From Siderastrea siderea (taxonomy: Eukaryota > Cnidaria > Anthozoa > Scleractinia > Rhizangiidae), in assembly GCA_964030785.1 (NCBI GenBank), contig OZ034972.1, forward strand, positions 18,947,683 through 19,011,682: a stretch of 64,000 nucleotides of DNA. Direction: 5' to 3'. Shown one piece after another: positions 26,166-33,732 of this stretch. Under the pieces are notes generated by a model. That model had not been told where the DNA came from and ran no database searches. It saw only the letters and a list, made by a program, of their open reading frames with translations. How positions within the stretch are numbered: position 1 is the first letter of the stretch; each line of letters starts with the position of its first letter. The position numbers were made by a program, and so were the translations under genes.

Positions 26166-29100
26166 AATAAAGAAAGAAATTGTTACTAGTTACTCGAGTT
26201 TCACGCTCAAGGCGATCATCAGACTGACTCAGTCTGATGATCGCCTTGAGCGTGAAACTCGAGTAACTAGTAACAATTTCTTTCTTTATTTGTATTTTGC
26301 TCTGCATATTTCTGCATTGAGCACTCCTAGGATAAGTGAAGCAATTTTATTTCTTGTTTATTCGTTTATATATATATATATATATATATATTTAACAATT
26401 ATTCTACGCGGGCGCGCTGGATATCGAATGTTATTATTCAACAAATTGTCACTATGCCCATATATGGTAAGGAAGCCCTCAATATCTGTCATCCTACATG
26501 ACAGATATCCTGCGATATACGTAAATGACCATATTTGGAAGTGCACTGCAGATTTTCTTTTATTGCTTGTTTGGCGGCCATTTTGAAAAGCGAGGCAGTT
26601 TTAGCAGTGTTCTCCGTAAATTTTAACTCTCTGGAAGAAACTTTCCACGATTAAATGCTCTCAAAAAGTCAGCAAGTATTTGCTTCAGTTCACAAAGATA
26701 TCCAGAGGTTGACTTGGAATTTTCATAGTGAGAATTCAACCAAGAAAATGCTATAATTTGCGAACGAAGCAGGCTACACACTTGCTCACGGACGTTGAAA
26801 AGATTTTAATTCACAGGAAGAGGACTTATTCTCGGTAAGGTAGAATATTTTTTTTTCCTTTGTCTTGTCATTTCCAAACATGAGTTTGTAAATAAGTCTT
26901 TTTAAGTGAACGGTAGTAAACTTCGATTTCTTGAAGTTCTGTTTTGATTTTTATTAAGCTTATGTGTTGCTAGCTTTTAGCGTTTTTATCATAGAGCCGT
27001 AGTTTTTCTCGTTCTGAAAATGGTAGGCGATGGGAATTTGTTGAATAATAAAACAATTATCCTGCTCAATCTTGCGGAATATCCCCTGATTTAGCCAACT
27101 CAGCCTACGGCCTCGTCGGCTAAGTATCAGGTGATATTCCGCGCGATTTCGCAGGATAATTGTTAAATAGATAACCAACGAGGCGCGTAGCGCCGAGTTG
27201 GTTATAATCATTTGATATCCAGCAAGCCAGAGTAGAAAAATTGTTTTATTAAAAACTTAACCACTGTTAAAAAAAAATCAAGAAAGAAAGGGAAAAATGA
27301 GAAAAGAAATTTAAGTGGAACAAGAATCGATCACATGACTGAACGAAAAAGGCGCCAAAACCTTGCGAAGTGCTGCAGCGTTTCATTACAAAGCTGAATG
27401 AATCAATGAAAACTGCTCGAAAGTGAACAAAGTAGCACAAGTTTTGGAAAAAATCTTATAATTATTGGCTCTGAAATATCGTACATGTTTGATTTTTCCT
27501 GAAAATTGTTGTAATCATCGTTCAAAGCGGATTGAAGCTGTACAATTTCACCATATATCTGCTGGAGTAGAACTGAACAAGTTTGTAATCTGTTCGCACA
27601 ACGGAGCCATCATGTGCGTGTTTGATCGAACTGAAGACAGAACAAATTTGAACAGTTGAACTTAAAGAGGTATTTTCTATGCAGCTCAGAAGCAAGATTA
27701 CCGTAGCGAGGAACATTAGAATTCACCATCATAGTTTGTTAAACGCAAAGCGCAAAATGCGGTTGTTCTCGGTTTAGAGGTTGCGGACAGAATGGTAAAA
27801 ACAACATTCAAACAACTGGAAAAGCGATTCAACTCCGTTTACATGGCATCCGATTCCTATCTGAGCATTTGGACCTGTTGGAACACAGAGCTACAACAAG
27901 TGCAGGTAAACCAATGTCAATTTTGCGACAGCGTGTTAAAGCCGAAAAACAATCTCGCCCTTCCTTCCTTCTTGGTAGTTTGCAGCTGTATTTTTTTAGT
28001 AAGCTTACTTGTTTAGACTGCTTCATGATTTTCGCACCGACTTGCCATGAATGTGTGATAGTTTTTATTAAATGGTCCTGCCCCATTTCACTGTGTTTTA
28101 TTTTATGTCTTGTCTTGATATTATGAAGTGGAAATCCTTTCTGATAAAACCTACGGTTTGTTCAATTTCAATGATCGACGTGACGATCGATGAAAGAAAT
28201 TGATTGTAAACACAACGCTTAATGCTTAAATTTCTATTTCTGCACAGTCTCTTCAAACAATTATGACTTTTGTTAGACTACGCTGTTGGTGATGCTTGTT
28301 GGTGACGCTGTTGGAATTTCTGCTTAATTTAAATTTGCTGGCAAGTGATTTTTCTCGTCCATTTTTCTCGCCGGGTTGCTCGCGAGGAAAAAACTTTCAG
28401 CTCACTTTGTTGTTGAGTGTTCATTGACCATATTTGGTCGCAGCAGGTATATGAGCTGATACCCTAGCTCCGTTGAGCCAATCAAAATGCTAGAAATCCA
28501 ATATACCTAGTCCAGTTTTTAATAAATATATATATTTGCCAATATAAATATATACTGACATAAATTCTTTTTAAATATTTATCATAATATGAAAATAAAA
28601 TGCATCTCCATATATTTTTGATTCATACATATACTTAAGGAATACCAGTGAGAAATGAATTCTTAACTCCTTGTTAGTCCTACACATGCGTGTTCGAGAT
28701 ATAGTTATAGTCAAAAGAAACTAGAAAAGAAATTATTTCATACCGAATCATCAGGTAAGGCCGTCATCTGGAAACGAAGGAAAAAACGTAGAATATTAGA
28801 GATTTGAAAACACAAAGAAAAGGAGAGAACAGAACAGAACAGGACGGCTTCAACAAACTAAAAGGAAAACATTAATCTCATTTATACCTGGAAATCTTGA
28901 AAACTAATTTCAACAAGATTTCCTTCTGACACTTGGATGAGCCAGTAACAGTCCATGTTGGGTCCGTAAGACGGGTAGTCAGGAGACTGGAATGTACCAC
29001 TCCAATTTGTGATATTGTCACTCACACTAGCCTCTGCATCTGCAACGGAAAACACATGCAGTCTAAAATACCCATAGCTGTTTTAACAACGACATAACGC

Positions 29101-29545
29101 TTATCTCGCGAAGGAGGGAAAACAGGCCTGTCTCACCTTATTGCTGCCTCCTCACGTTAAAAAAGTTTCAATATTGGGAGTTTCTTTTTCGCTCTTTGCC
29201 ATCTCACAAAATCAATTTTATCCCAGCTTTCTCTGTTGCCCACCCCACTACGCCCGCAAAAAAATGAACCATGCCAACATCCTCAGTAACTCGTCGTCTT
29301 CCTGTCTCCCAAAAGAAACTTATAATGTAACATTTTAAATGCGAGGGTGTCAAAATCCCTGATTGCTGGTGGGAAATCGAAAGCTTCTGTTTCTAACAGC
29401 TAACATGTTTGAAAGAATACTAAATTTCATCAAGTACCTCTTCTCGGTGAAGACTACCTATCACCAGCAGCTATCGATAATCAGTATATTTACCTGATGT
29501 CAAGAACAGAGGAAACGAAGCCAAGAGAACTAACACCACCGCCAT
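6286..29545 (-). CDS. Secreted CUB-CUB-EGF(x6) protein gene, spliced, 3' part not in window
   Basis: I assembled eleven minus-strand exons with consensus GT-AG borders: 29494-29545, 28888-29039, 28744-28767, 17830-18037, 16650-16991, 10995-11123, 10479-10601, 9928-10062, 9721-9843, 9289-9411 and 6286-6408. Together they give 511 codons plus one base with no stop. The predicted product is a signal peptide of about 17 residues, a first CUB domain split over three exons, a second CUB domain in one exon, and six calcium-binding EGF modules, each on its own phase 1-1 exon. CUB and cbEGF modules are extracellular protein- and calcium-binding folds, so a secreted or matrix-anchored adhesion protein is likely. 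No protease or membrane segment is seen, but the 3' end is missing. The ATG at 29545 is chosen because a hydrophobic signal sequence follows it. Transcript evidence would settle the ends. Confidence 0.88.
7035..7560. repeat. Three diverged tandem copies of about 205 bp
   Basis: The phrase AAGCGAAGCAGTT, followed by AAAGCTATTTTATCC-like sequence and a CTCAAAGCG motif, recurs at about 7037, 7258 and 7458. It looks like a short, decayed tandem repeat within the intron between EGF modules 5 and 6. No coding is seen. Confidence 0.6.
7561..9288. other. Intron sequence, no gene seen
   Basis: AT-rich intron of the CUB/EGF gene. Open frames at 7803-8072 and 8153-8353 show no recognisable domain. The phrase GGCTTGGCTAAATCTA at about 8113 recurs at 16135, so both places hold bits of a dispersed repeat. 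Confidence 0.4.
9289..9411 (-). CDS. Exon: cbEGF module 5
   Basis: A 123-nt phase 1-1 exon with acceptor TTGCAG and donor GTAAGG. It starts DIDEC and contains six EGF-spaced cysteines, with NTKGSFDC in the calcium-binding/hydroxylation region. It joins in frame to the modules on either side. Confidence 0.9.
9721..9843 (-). CDS. Exon: cbEGF module 4
   Basis: A 123-nt phase 1-1 exon with acceptor CTTCAG and donor GTACTG. It encodes DINEC, the NTDGSFRC core and VGYSGNG before the sixth cysteine, a standard calcium-binding EGF pattern. Confidence 0.9.
9928..10062 (-). CDS. Exon: cbEGF module 3
   Basis: A 135-nt phase 1-1 exon, four residues longer than its neighbours because of a longer first loop between cysteines 1 and 2. 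It encodes [13 protein letters not shown] and YTGDGVNC. Confidence 0.9.
10479..10601 (-). CDS. Exon: cbEGF module 2
   Basis: A 123-nt phase 1-1 exon with donor GTGAGG. It begins DFDEC instead of DIDEC and has NTRTHFEC where the others have N-T-x-G-S-F/Y, so the Gly-Ser pair is changed. The six cysteines are kept. Confidence 0.88.
10995..11123 (-). CDS. Exon: cbEGF module 1
   Basis: A 129-nt phase 1-1 exon joined directly to the second CUB exon. It encodes [13 protein letters not shown] and YTGDGKNC. The donor that keeps phase 1 is GTAAAT. A second GT six bases upstream would break the frame, so I chose the later one. Confidence 0.86.
11124..14230. other. Intron sequence, no gene seen
   Basis: Part of the 5.5-kb intron between CUB2 and EGF1. 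I see no supported gene. Two G-runs of 10-13 bases lie at about 13884 and 13957, with similar T/A-rich flanks (TTTTTTAAAATAC). The same motif appears again at about 14890-14965, so the COR fragment between them may sit inside a repeat. Confidence 0.35.
14266..14800 (+). pseudogene. COR-domain (ROCO-like) gene fragment
   Basis: The plus-strand translation contains [31 protein letters not shown] and [21 protein letters not shown]. This pattern is typical of the COR domain that follows a Roc GTPase in ROCO proteins such as MFHAS1-like and LRRK relatives. It is only about 175 residues long, with no Roc domain or leucine-rich repeats nearby. An in-frame TGA at 14341 lies in a small duplication: the 12-mer CTGACTAAATCA occurs twice, 18 bp apart. 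It sits antisense inside an intron of the CUB/EGF gene. I read it as a dead fragment carried in by duplication or transposition. Confidence 0.6.
15050..15185. repeat. GCGTTAATTT palindromic repeat cluster
   Basis: The motif GCGTTAATT and its inverse occur about ten times, and arms such as GCGAATTGTAAAAATTCGC form hairpins. It is probably the core of a short MITE. No gene is present. Confidence 0.5.
15186..16649. other. Intron sequence, no gene seen
   Basis: Intron of the CUB/EGF gene. I recognise no domain or RNA. The stretch near 16128 (CCGCTTTTAGGCTTGGC) matches one near 8104, so a dispersed repeat fragment is likely. Confidence 0.35.
16650..16991 (-). CDS. Exon: second CUB domain
   Basis: A 342-nt phase 1-1 exon. 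It encodes [18 protein letters not shown], then [10 protein letters not shown], a [11 protein letters not shown] motif and a GFHVTYQA ending. This is a complete CUB domain of about 110 residues with the four expected cysteines and the Tyr-Asp pair often used for calcium binding. It splices in frame to CUB1 upstream and to EGF1 downstream. Confidence 0.92.
17830..18037 (-). CDS. Exon: C-terminal half of first CUB domain
   Basis: A 208-nt exon, phase 0 to phase 1. It encodes [18 protein letters not shown] and [21 protein letters not shown], the second half of a CUB fold. The acceptor CTGACAG, rather than the CAG four bases later, keeps the frame with the preceding micro-exon. Confidence 0.88.
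18339..18379 (-). ncRNA. Hammerhead-ribozyme-like motif 3' of a Penelope-like ORF
   Basis: On the minus strand the 41 nt read CACC, CTGAAGA, a stem-loop (GATCAC/GTGGTC closed by TGAAT), GAAA, TATA and GGTG. This matches the hammerhead core C-U-G-A-N-G-A plus GAAA. Stem I is CACC/GGUG and stem III is minimal, with cleavage expected after AUA. It lies about 180 nt downstream of the Penelope-like GIY-YIG stop codon. Hammerheads with very short stem III are known in Penelope-like elements. Activity is not shown. Confidence 0.55.
18563..19872 (-). pseudogene. Penelope-like element: GIY-YIG endonuclease end, broken
   Basis: Minus-strand frames give [20 protein letters not shown], then [20 protein letters not shown], a Cys-rich CQICNF segment, [36 protein letters not shown] and [16 protein letters not shown]. 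This is the linker and GIY-YIG nuclease of Penelope-like retroelements. An in-frame TAA interrupts it at about 19549, and a 634-bp MITE splits the last residues at a TTAA site (18628-19261). After the MITE the frame resumes as [12 protein letters not shown] and ends at 18563. The RT domain upstream is missing here. Confidence 0.85.
18628..19261. mobile_element. TTAA-flanked MITE inside the Penelope-like fragment
   Basis: The ends are GGTGATTCCAT and its inverse ATGGAATCACC, and the element is bounded by TTAA on both sides (18624-18627 and 19262-19265). Removing it restores the host reading frame across GL|N at a TTAA. The 634-bp interior has no coding capacity. A TTAA target is typical of piggyBac- or Kolobok-mobilised elements. 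Confidence 0.85.
19873..20811. other. Intron sequence, no gene seen
   Basis: Intron of the CUB/EGF gene between Penelope-like remains and the satellite. No feature is recognised beyond short open frames. The phrase AGCGCCAAAATCGCCTG at about 20596 recurs near 23053, so a dispersed repeat is present. Confidence 0.35.
20812..22575. repeat. 113-bp tandem satellite, about 15 copies
   Basis: The unit runs from CCTGGTTCACCCAGGTTGG through CCTGAGCGCTTCTGGGATAT to ATTTTAGACAAATGTTGATA, and repeats with a 113-bp period. Central copies are almost identical, while edge copies have drifted. Open frames persist through it because the unit lacks stops on the minus strand. Since 113 is not a multiple of three, the frame rotates at each unit and no protein is implied. 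It lies in the 10.7-kb intron within CUB1. Confidence 0.95.
22576..23731. other. Intron sequence, no gene seen
   Basis: AT-rich intron. I recognise no gene, RNA or clear repeat other than a short block (AGCGCCAAAATCGCCTG) shared with about 20596. Confidence 0.35.
23734..24793 (-). pseudogene. Penelope-like reverse transcriptase fragment
   Basis: The minus strand encodes [47 protein letters not shown] (the YIDD catalytic motif), VEFLDVKV and [11 protein letters not shown]. These are the palm and thumb of a Penelope-like RT. The region upstream of about 24640 ([13 protein letters not shown]) is in another frame, so there is a frameshift, and the N-terminus is lost. No GIY-YIG domain follows directly; instead a spacer and satellite intervene before the fragment at 18.6-19.9 kb. 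The two pieces may be one disrupted copy or two copies. Confidence 0.88.
24735..26045. repeat. About 200-bp tandem repeat, seven diverged copies
   Basis: The phrase GATATGGGCTCCGGGCCG, or its variants, followed by TTACAAAACTGAATTGTAAAT recurs at about 24836, 25037, 25223, 25436, 25608, 25816 and 26019. The units are much more diverged than the 113-bp satellite, so this array is older. No coding is seen. Confidence 0.75.
26101..26163. repeat. (AT)n microsatellite
   Basis: About 60 bp of uninterrupted TA dinucleotide directly abutting the left arm of a perfect palindrome. A second shorter (TA)n tract lies at about 26368-26391. Confidence 0.95.
26161..26295. repeat. Perfect 135-bp palindrome (67-bp arms, 1-nt centre)
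   Basis: The left arm from 26161 and the right arm ending at 26295 are exact reverse complements around a single C at 26228. Each arm contains, on opposite strands, CTGATGA, a short CGC/GCG stem-loop, GAAA and the stem-like CTCGAGT. This resembles a hammerhead ribozyme of the type found in Penelope-like long terminal repeats. The two arms may be inverted copies of such a terminal repeat. It could form a cruciform or a long RNA hairpin. Confidence 0.9.
26398..27225. mobile_element. Probable MITE with GGATATC...GATATCC ends
   Basis: The left part (GCGCTGGATATCGAATGTTAT) and the right part (ATAATCATTTGATATCCAGC) are imperfect inverted ends. A strong hairpin, CCAACGAGGCGCG with CGCCGAGTTGG, sits near the right end. 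Two sections also occur at 4850-4940. The exact borders are uncertain. Confidence 0.5.
27226..28743. other. Intron sequence, no gene seen
   Basis: AT-rich intron upstream of the micro-exon. No RNA gene, domain or array is recognised. Open frames at 27465-27659 and 27792-28126 overlap on both strands and show no domain. Confidence 0.35.
28744..28767 (-). CDS. Micro-exon (24 nt) of first CUB domain
   Basis: A 24-nt phase 0-0 exon, bounded by acceptor TTTCCAG and donor GTATGA, encodes MTALPDDS. It bridges the FQDFQ end of the previous exon and the [11 protein letters not shown] start of the next, where a CUB domain needs a short loop. The fit in phase on both sides is the main evidence. Confidence 0.75.
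28888..29039 (-). CDS. Exon: N-terminal half of first CUB domain
   Basis: A 152-nt exon, phase 1 to phase 0, with acceptor GTTGCAG and donor GTATAA. It encodes [20 protein letters not shown], then [20 protein letters not shown], the first half of a CUB fold. A possible N-glycosylation site (NITN) precedes it. Confidence 0.88.
29494..29545 (-). CDS. Exon: start codon and signal peptide
   Basis: The ATG at 29545 is followed by a hydrophobic stretch ([17 protein letters not shown]) ending in a GTAAAT donor in phase 1, which matches the phase of the next exon. This is a typical secretory signal peptide, so the product enters the secretory pathway. Copy B of the duplicated segment begins about 335 bp upstream, so the core promoter lies at its edge. 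Confidence 0.82.
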
Positions 29546-31068
29546 GTCAGCCAAATGCAAGAAGCTTCTGAAAAAATGTTTACATCAAGAAAGTTTCAGA
29601 ATTATGTGATTCGTAGTTGCTTGTTTTCTTATCAACTCAGTGTTTAGATTACAGCGAAGAAATACTGAGATAAACCAGCAAACAAATTGAACTTGCTATA
29701 TATTGATTCCTTTTAACCGCTTCATCTCTAAGGTATCTGGAACATCATTTACAGTTTCTCCTTAATGTGAAATATTGTATTCGTGTTTGTTCCATCTGAG
29801 GTGCCTGAACCAACGAGACACGTTTTAGGGTCCCTGAGTTTCTTGGTTTCTAAATGAAATCACTTCGTGCCAAATTTTGAGATGTTGTTTTGCTGTATTC
29901 TTTTTCTTGTGTTCGTATTTCAAAAAAGCTCTTAAATAATTAAAAGCTAAAATTGCTAAAATTAAGTCCTGATTAAAGAAAAAGCCATTTTTCTAGTTCA
30001 AATTTTTTGTCGGAAAGCGATTCAGCAAACAGGAAACATTTTTGCAGCTTGTTATTAAGCTGTAGACCATATGTTAGATGACGAGGAAGTTTCAAGCCCT
30101 CAGAAGACCTTCCCTTGAGAACAAAGGATGCACTCTTTAGGACTTTTCGTTTGCATGCCGCTTGGTTTAGGCATATCTATAGTTTTACCTTGTTACACCA
30201 CACTTAATGAAACAAGTGGTACATTAGATTCTGTAAGCGATTACTCGTTGTGCTCTCTGAACATGAGATTTGTCGTTCTATCTTTCAAACTCAAAGTACA
30301 TTAATTAAGTTGAGAGGTAATTTCGTAATACCAAAAACTTCAAGAAAATCACTTGTTTTATGAAAAGAAGCATATTATCAGTCGCAAGGCCTTTAAAATA
30401 ATCAAGAAAACTGGAAAAAGGGTCAAGCTCACAAGTCAGTAACATCTAATGACGTACCTTAAAACCGTACATTCCTTAATTCCTTGAAGCACTTGTCGAT
30501 AATGAGAGACAACTGACAAGATTCTAATTCCTCGGCTTTTTCCTGTCTTTCCTGACGCAGCTGTCTTATATATCAACCCTTTTTTCAACAAATAAACCAA
30601 TCGCTAAGGAAAAGTAATTAGCGAAAAAGTGACGAATAGGTTGTATCTTGTTTTCATTTTGTCTTGACTCGCCAGTACCATGTTCCGCGGTATCACCTGC
30701 TAGAGACGCCAGTCTAATTGCTTAATCTTTACATTATTGATTATAAAGTGATTGATAATTGATGTGATTATTGTCTTGCAAAATAAAAGCACAACTGACG
30801 AGAACAATGATTGTTCCTAACTACTTTAAAAACTCTCAGCTAATTAATAGCAGAACAATTACCCGTAACATGAAAAAACAAATTTAAAGGAGTTTACATG
30901 ATAAACTGTACTGATGGAATATAATTATAATAATTGCCACCGTCTGCAAAAACTTCCGCAAAAAAACGAAAAACAAAACAAAGACAGAAACAATATTTCG
31001 TAGTTCTATTACATAACTAGTGAGTTATGAAAATTACTCTGCATGATTTGCAGTAACGAGTGTGATTT

Positions 31069-31499
31069 AAGCGGCCTTCACGCGTCAAACTCCATTTTGG
31101 CCAACTTGTGTTAGCAAACCCGAGTTGAAGTGTGTGAACGACACAAGAACATGTTTTCAAACTGTTGGTGAAAAGTTGGCGAGAATAGAGTCCATTTGGC
31201 GCCAACAGTTTGCCAACATGTTGCGTCGTTCACACACGCCAATTTGAGTTTGCCAACACGAGTTGGCCAACGTTAGAGGCTTTCACACGTCAAACTAATG
31301 TTGGCCGACTCGTGTTGGCAAAACTCAAATTCGTGTGTGTGAACGAAACAACATGTTGACAAACTGTTGGCGAGAAATAGAACTTGTCTCTATTCTTTCC
31401 AACAGTTTGCCAACATGTTGTTGTGTCGTTCACACACACCAATTTTAGTTTGCTAACAGGAGTTGACCAACATGAGATTGACGTGTGAAGGCCGCTTTA
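31069..31499. mobile_element. Palindromic MITE with AAGCGGCCTTCAC ends
   Basis: The ends are TTAAGCGGCCTTCAC and GTGAAGGCCGCTTTA in inverted orientation, probably with a short TTA-type flank. The whole 431 bp is built from inverted copies of TTGGCCAACnnGTGTTGGC-like blocks and can fold on itself almost end to end. The sister segment (copy A) lacks it, so it inserted after the duplication. Confidence 0.75.
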
Positions 31500-31893
31500 G
31501 AACCGTAGTTAGGTGTCGTGAGTGTAAGTAAATGCATTAAAAAAATAGCGACTCCGGGAACAAGATTCTGAGAACAAAAATTATACTCAGGCTGGCTTCA
31601 TGAATTTAAATCCAACTGTGTCATTTTCACAAATTTTCTGAAACTTGCAATCCGAAGCTCTCACCAAGCAATAATCTTTATACCAGTATCTTTTTATACG
31701 TATGCGGTGTAATTATCTTGTATTTTGTTTGAACGTAAAAAATAGAATAAAATTTTGGAGACGCTATCGTTCTTCTGGTTAAGTTCATTTTCCCGCTTGC
31801 TTCGCTAACAAATGTTCCATGACCTGCTACGTTTCTGTAATGCTACCTGTTGTAGTTTCTAGATGCCAAAATTTACCCATTTTTTCAGCTGTT

Positions 31894-31965
31894 GGGGGCA
31901 TAGCTCAGTGGTAGAGCATTCGACTGCAGATCGAGAGGTCACCGGTTCAATCCCGGTTGCCCCCT
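31894..31965 (+). tRNA. tRNA-Cys(GCA): tRNA-Cys (anticodon GCA), copy B
   Basis: 72 nt, identical over its full length to the gene at 3272-3343, with the same acceptor stem, A and B boxes, GCA anticodon and U discriminator. The flanks have diverged more than the gene, which suggests that selection keeps both copies functional. Confidence 0.95.
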
Positions 31966-32206
31966 GTAAGATTTATTTTGTACTGTTTTATTTTATTTAG
32001 TATCTTTTTAACAACGTAGCGAATTAAAAAATGTAACAAAGAAACCAGAGTTTTTATACAGCTGTTCACTGACTTATTTCATCCGCAGATCATAATTGTA
32101 TACTTATTTAATTCATATTTTGTTTTTGGCTTCGAATCTCGTTCAAGCTTACATTTTTTTTCAGGTTCTTCTTTGTCTTTACCTCGATGATCGTCATCAT
32201 TTCTTC

Positions 32207-32572
32207 AACAGGGTCTGGAGGCGGGGTCCTGGTCCCGCATTCCCGCTCCTTTTTCACGAGAATCCCGCATCCCGCACTTTTTTCATCACTATCCCGAATC
32301 CATAAATGCAAGATGTAGATTGGCCCTTTCGATTGATATTTTGCACTCGCCTGGTTGATTCGCTTTTGCCGCTAGAATGTTTATTTGGGTCGTGACGATT
32401 TCCGGACAGACGGGCCAAAAAATTCCGCATCCCGCGCGCAAATTTTGGCGAATCTCGCTTCCCGGGTAACAGTCAAATCCCGAATCCCGTCATGATATTT
32501 TGCGTTTTCCCGAATCCCACACCGTTTTTTGGTCAAATCCCGGATCCCGAGAATACCCTTCCAGACCCTGTT
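32207..32572. mobile_element. MITE-like element with reiterated TCCCG motifs
   Basis: The ends AACAGGGTCTGGA and TCCAGACCCTGTT are exact inverted repeats of 13 bp. The 340-bp interior repeats the phrase AATCCCG or ATCCCGA about fifteen times. No coding is seen. The exact inverted ends suggest a non-autonomous DNA transposon that carries an internal minisatellite. Confidence 0.6.
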
Positions 32573-32607
32573 ACATGTATATAGTTACATATAAATTGGT
32601 CAAATAA

Positions 32608-32808
32608 GGAAACAAAATCAAAGACGGTAAAATTTCAACAGATCTCTTTGTAAAGCCAACTGACACCCACCAATACCTCCTCAGCTAATCTTGCCACCCA
32701 TATCATACTACAAGATCCACTTGCTACAGTCTTGGATTACGCCTCCACCACATTTGCTCAGATCACACCGCATAACAAACGCTGTGATGAACTCGCCGAA
32801 CACTGAAA
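32608..32808 (+). pseudogene. Penelope-like RT fragment, left piece of a split copy
   Basis: The plus strand reads KDGKISTDLFVKPTDTHQYL, then a stop, and in shifted frames a CHP motif, LRLHHIC and RCDELAEH. This is the C-terminal part of a Penelope-like RT. It breaks off exactly where the element at 32810-45376 begins. The continuation (KKRGYKEKLIQREINKAR) is found at 45383, so the copy was split by that insertion. Confidence 0.75.
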
Positions 32809-33415
32809 TACCCATTGGCACTTACCGTGATGCACTGCGCATTGTTTATTTTGATTCCGGACCGGACATGGGCCGCGATCTCTCGAGAGGAAAAATTACA
32901 GCCTGTCATCTCGAGGAAGAAATGAACGCTGAGTTTGAAATGTCTGTGGTAAGTAATTTTTTGGTCTCGACAAGCAGCCCTGTCAGATATCAAAAGCCTG
33001 TCAAATACTTTTGCAGACTTTGTTTTGGGCCGCTCAACCCGCCTTCGTGTAGCAGTCGCCGAGGACATTTTCTTCGCCTCCAAAAATCCCATTTAAAAGA
33101 AAAATAATAACGCGGAAGACGAAGGAAAATTGTTCCTACTTTCGCCGAAAATTTGAGATCGATGCGAACGAAATTGAAAACTCCAGCGAGCCGTGAAGTT
33201 TTCTGTATAAAAAACATACTTCCAGTCGGCTCTTTTCTGTCGGTTGCATCTTATTTGCATCGGGCATAATTTCAAATGAGCACCGCCGGCGGACGCTGTT
33301 TTTAGCTACTTTCGAAACTCACATCGCAAAAATTTCGACGGCCAGAGACGTGGAAAACCTCCTTCAACTTTCGCCGAAAGTTTTATTTCAATGCAGAACA
33401 AAACGAAGCCGCCAG

Positions 33416-33429
33416 CGAACCGAGAAGTT
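33416..33429. repeat. LINE target-site duplication, 3' side
   Basis: The 14-mer CGAACCGAGAAGTT here is repeated exactly at 44889-44902, at the other end of the LINE. A T-run (poly-A of the minus-strand LINE) starts immediately after it. Confidence 0.9.
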
Positions 33430-33732
33430 TTTTTTTTTTTGTTTTTTTTCTTTTTTTGGGTCAAGCAATCCTTTATTAAAGTACACAGAAAGTTTATAAA
33501 ATAGACAGTAACAAGTAGCAAAACAACAATTTACAAGCTGCTAAAAAAAGGGGCGTCACACAAGCTACGTTATGTAGAGAAAAAAACAACAACAACAACG
33601 CAGTATGCAAAAAAAAGGTGTTAGGCAAACAGAATCAGTCAATAGTTTAAATAGCAGAAATTGCAAGGCTTGTAACACACTGGCTAGATAATGAAGTATA
33701 CTTCTTGCAGGGGAGGTAGAGGGGAGCACTTT

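Larger units (their letters stand above)
29880..32121 (+). repeat. Duplicated segment, copy B (carries tRNA-Cys)
   Basis: Direct repeat of 893-3496 with a low level of substitutions and small indels. It begins about 335 bp upstream of the CUB/EGF start codon. It carries its own MITE (31069-31499), which copy A lacks. Confidence 0.8.

Noticed and set aside
26161..26295. Palindrome as a transcription terminator or MITE
   Set aside because: It is longer than any terminator stem, no element ends flank it, and the arms carry hammerhead-like cores, so a Penelope-like terminal-repeat junction fits better.
32691..33107. 138-codon plus-strand frame
   Set aside because: It crosses the junction between a Penelope-like fragment and the ACCCATTG-ended element, so it is a composite of unrelated pieces.
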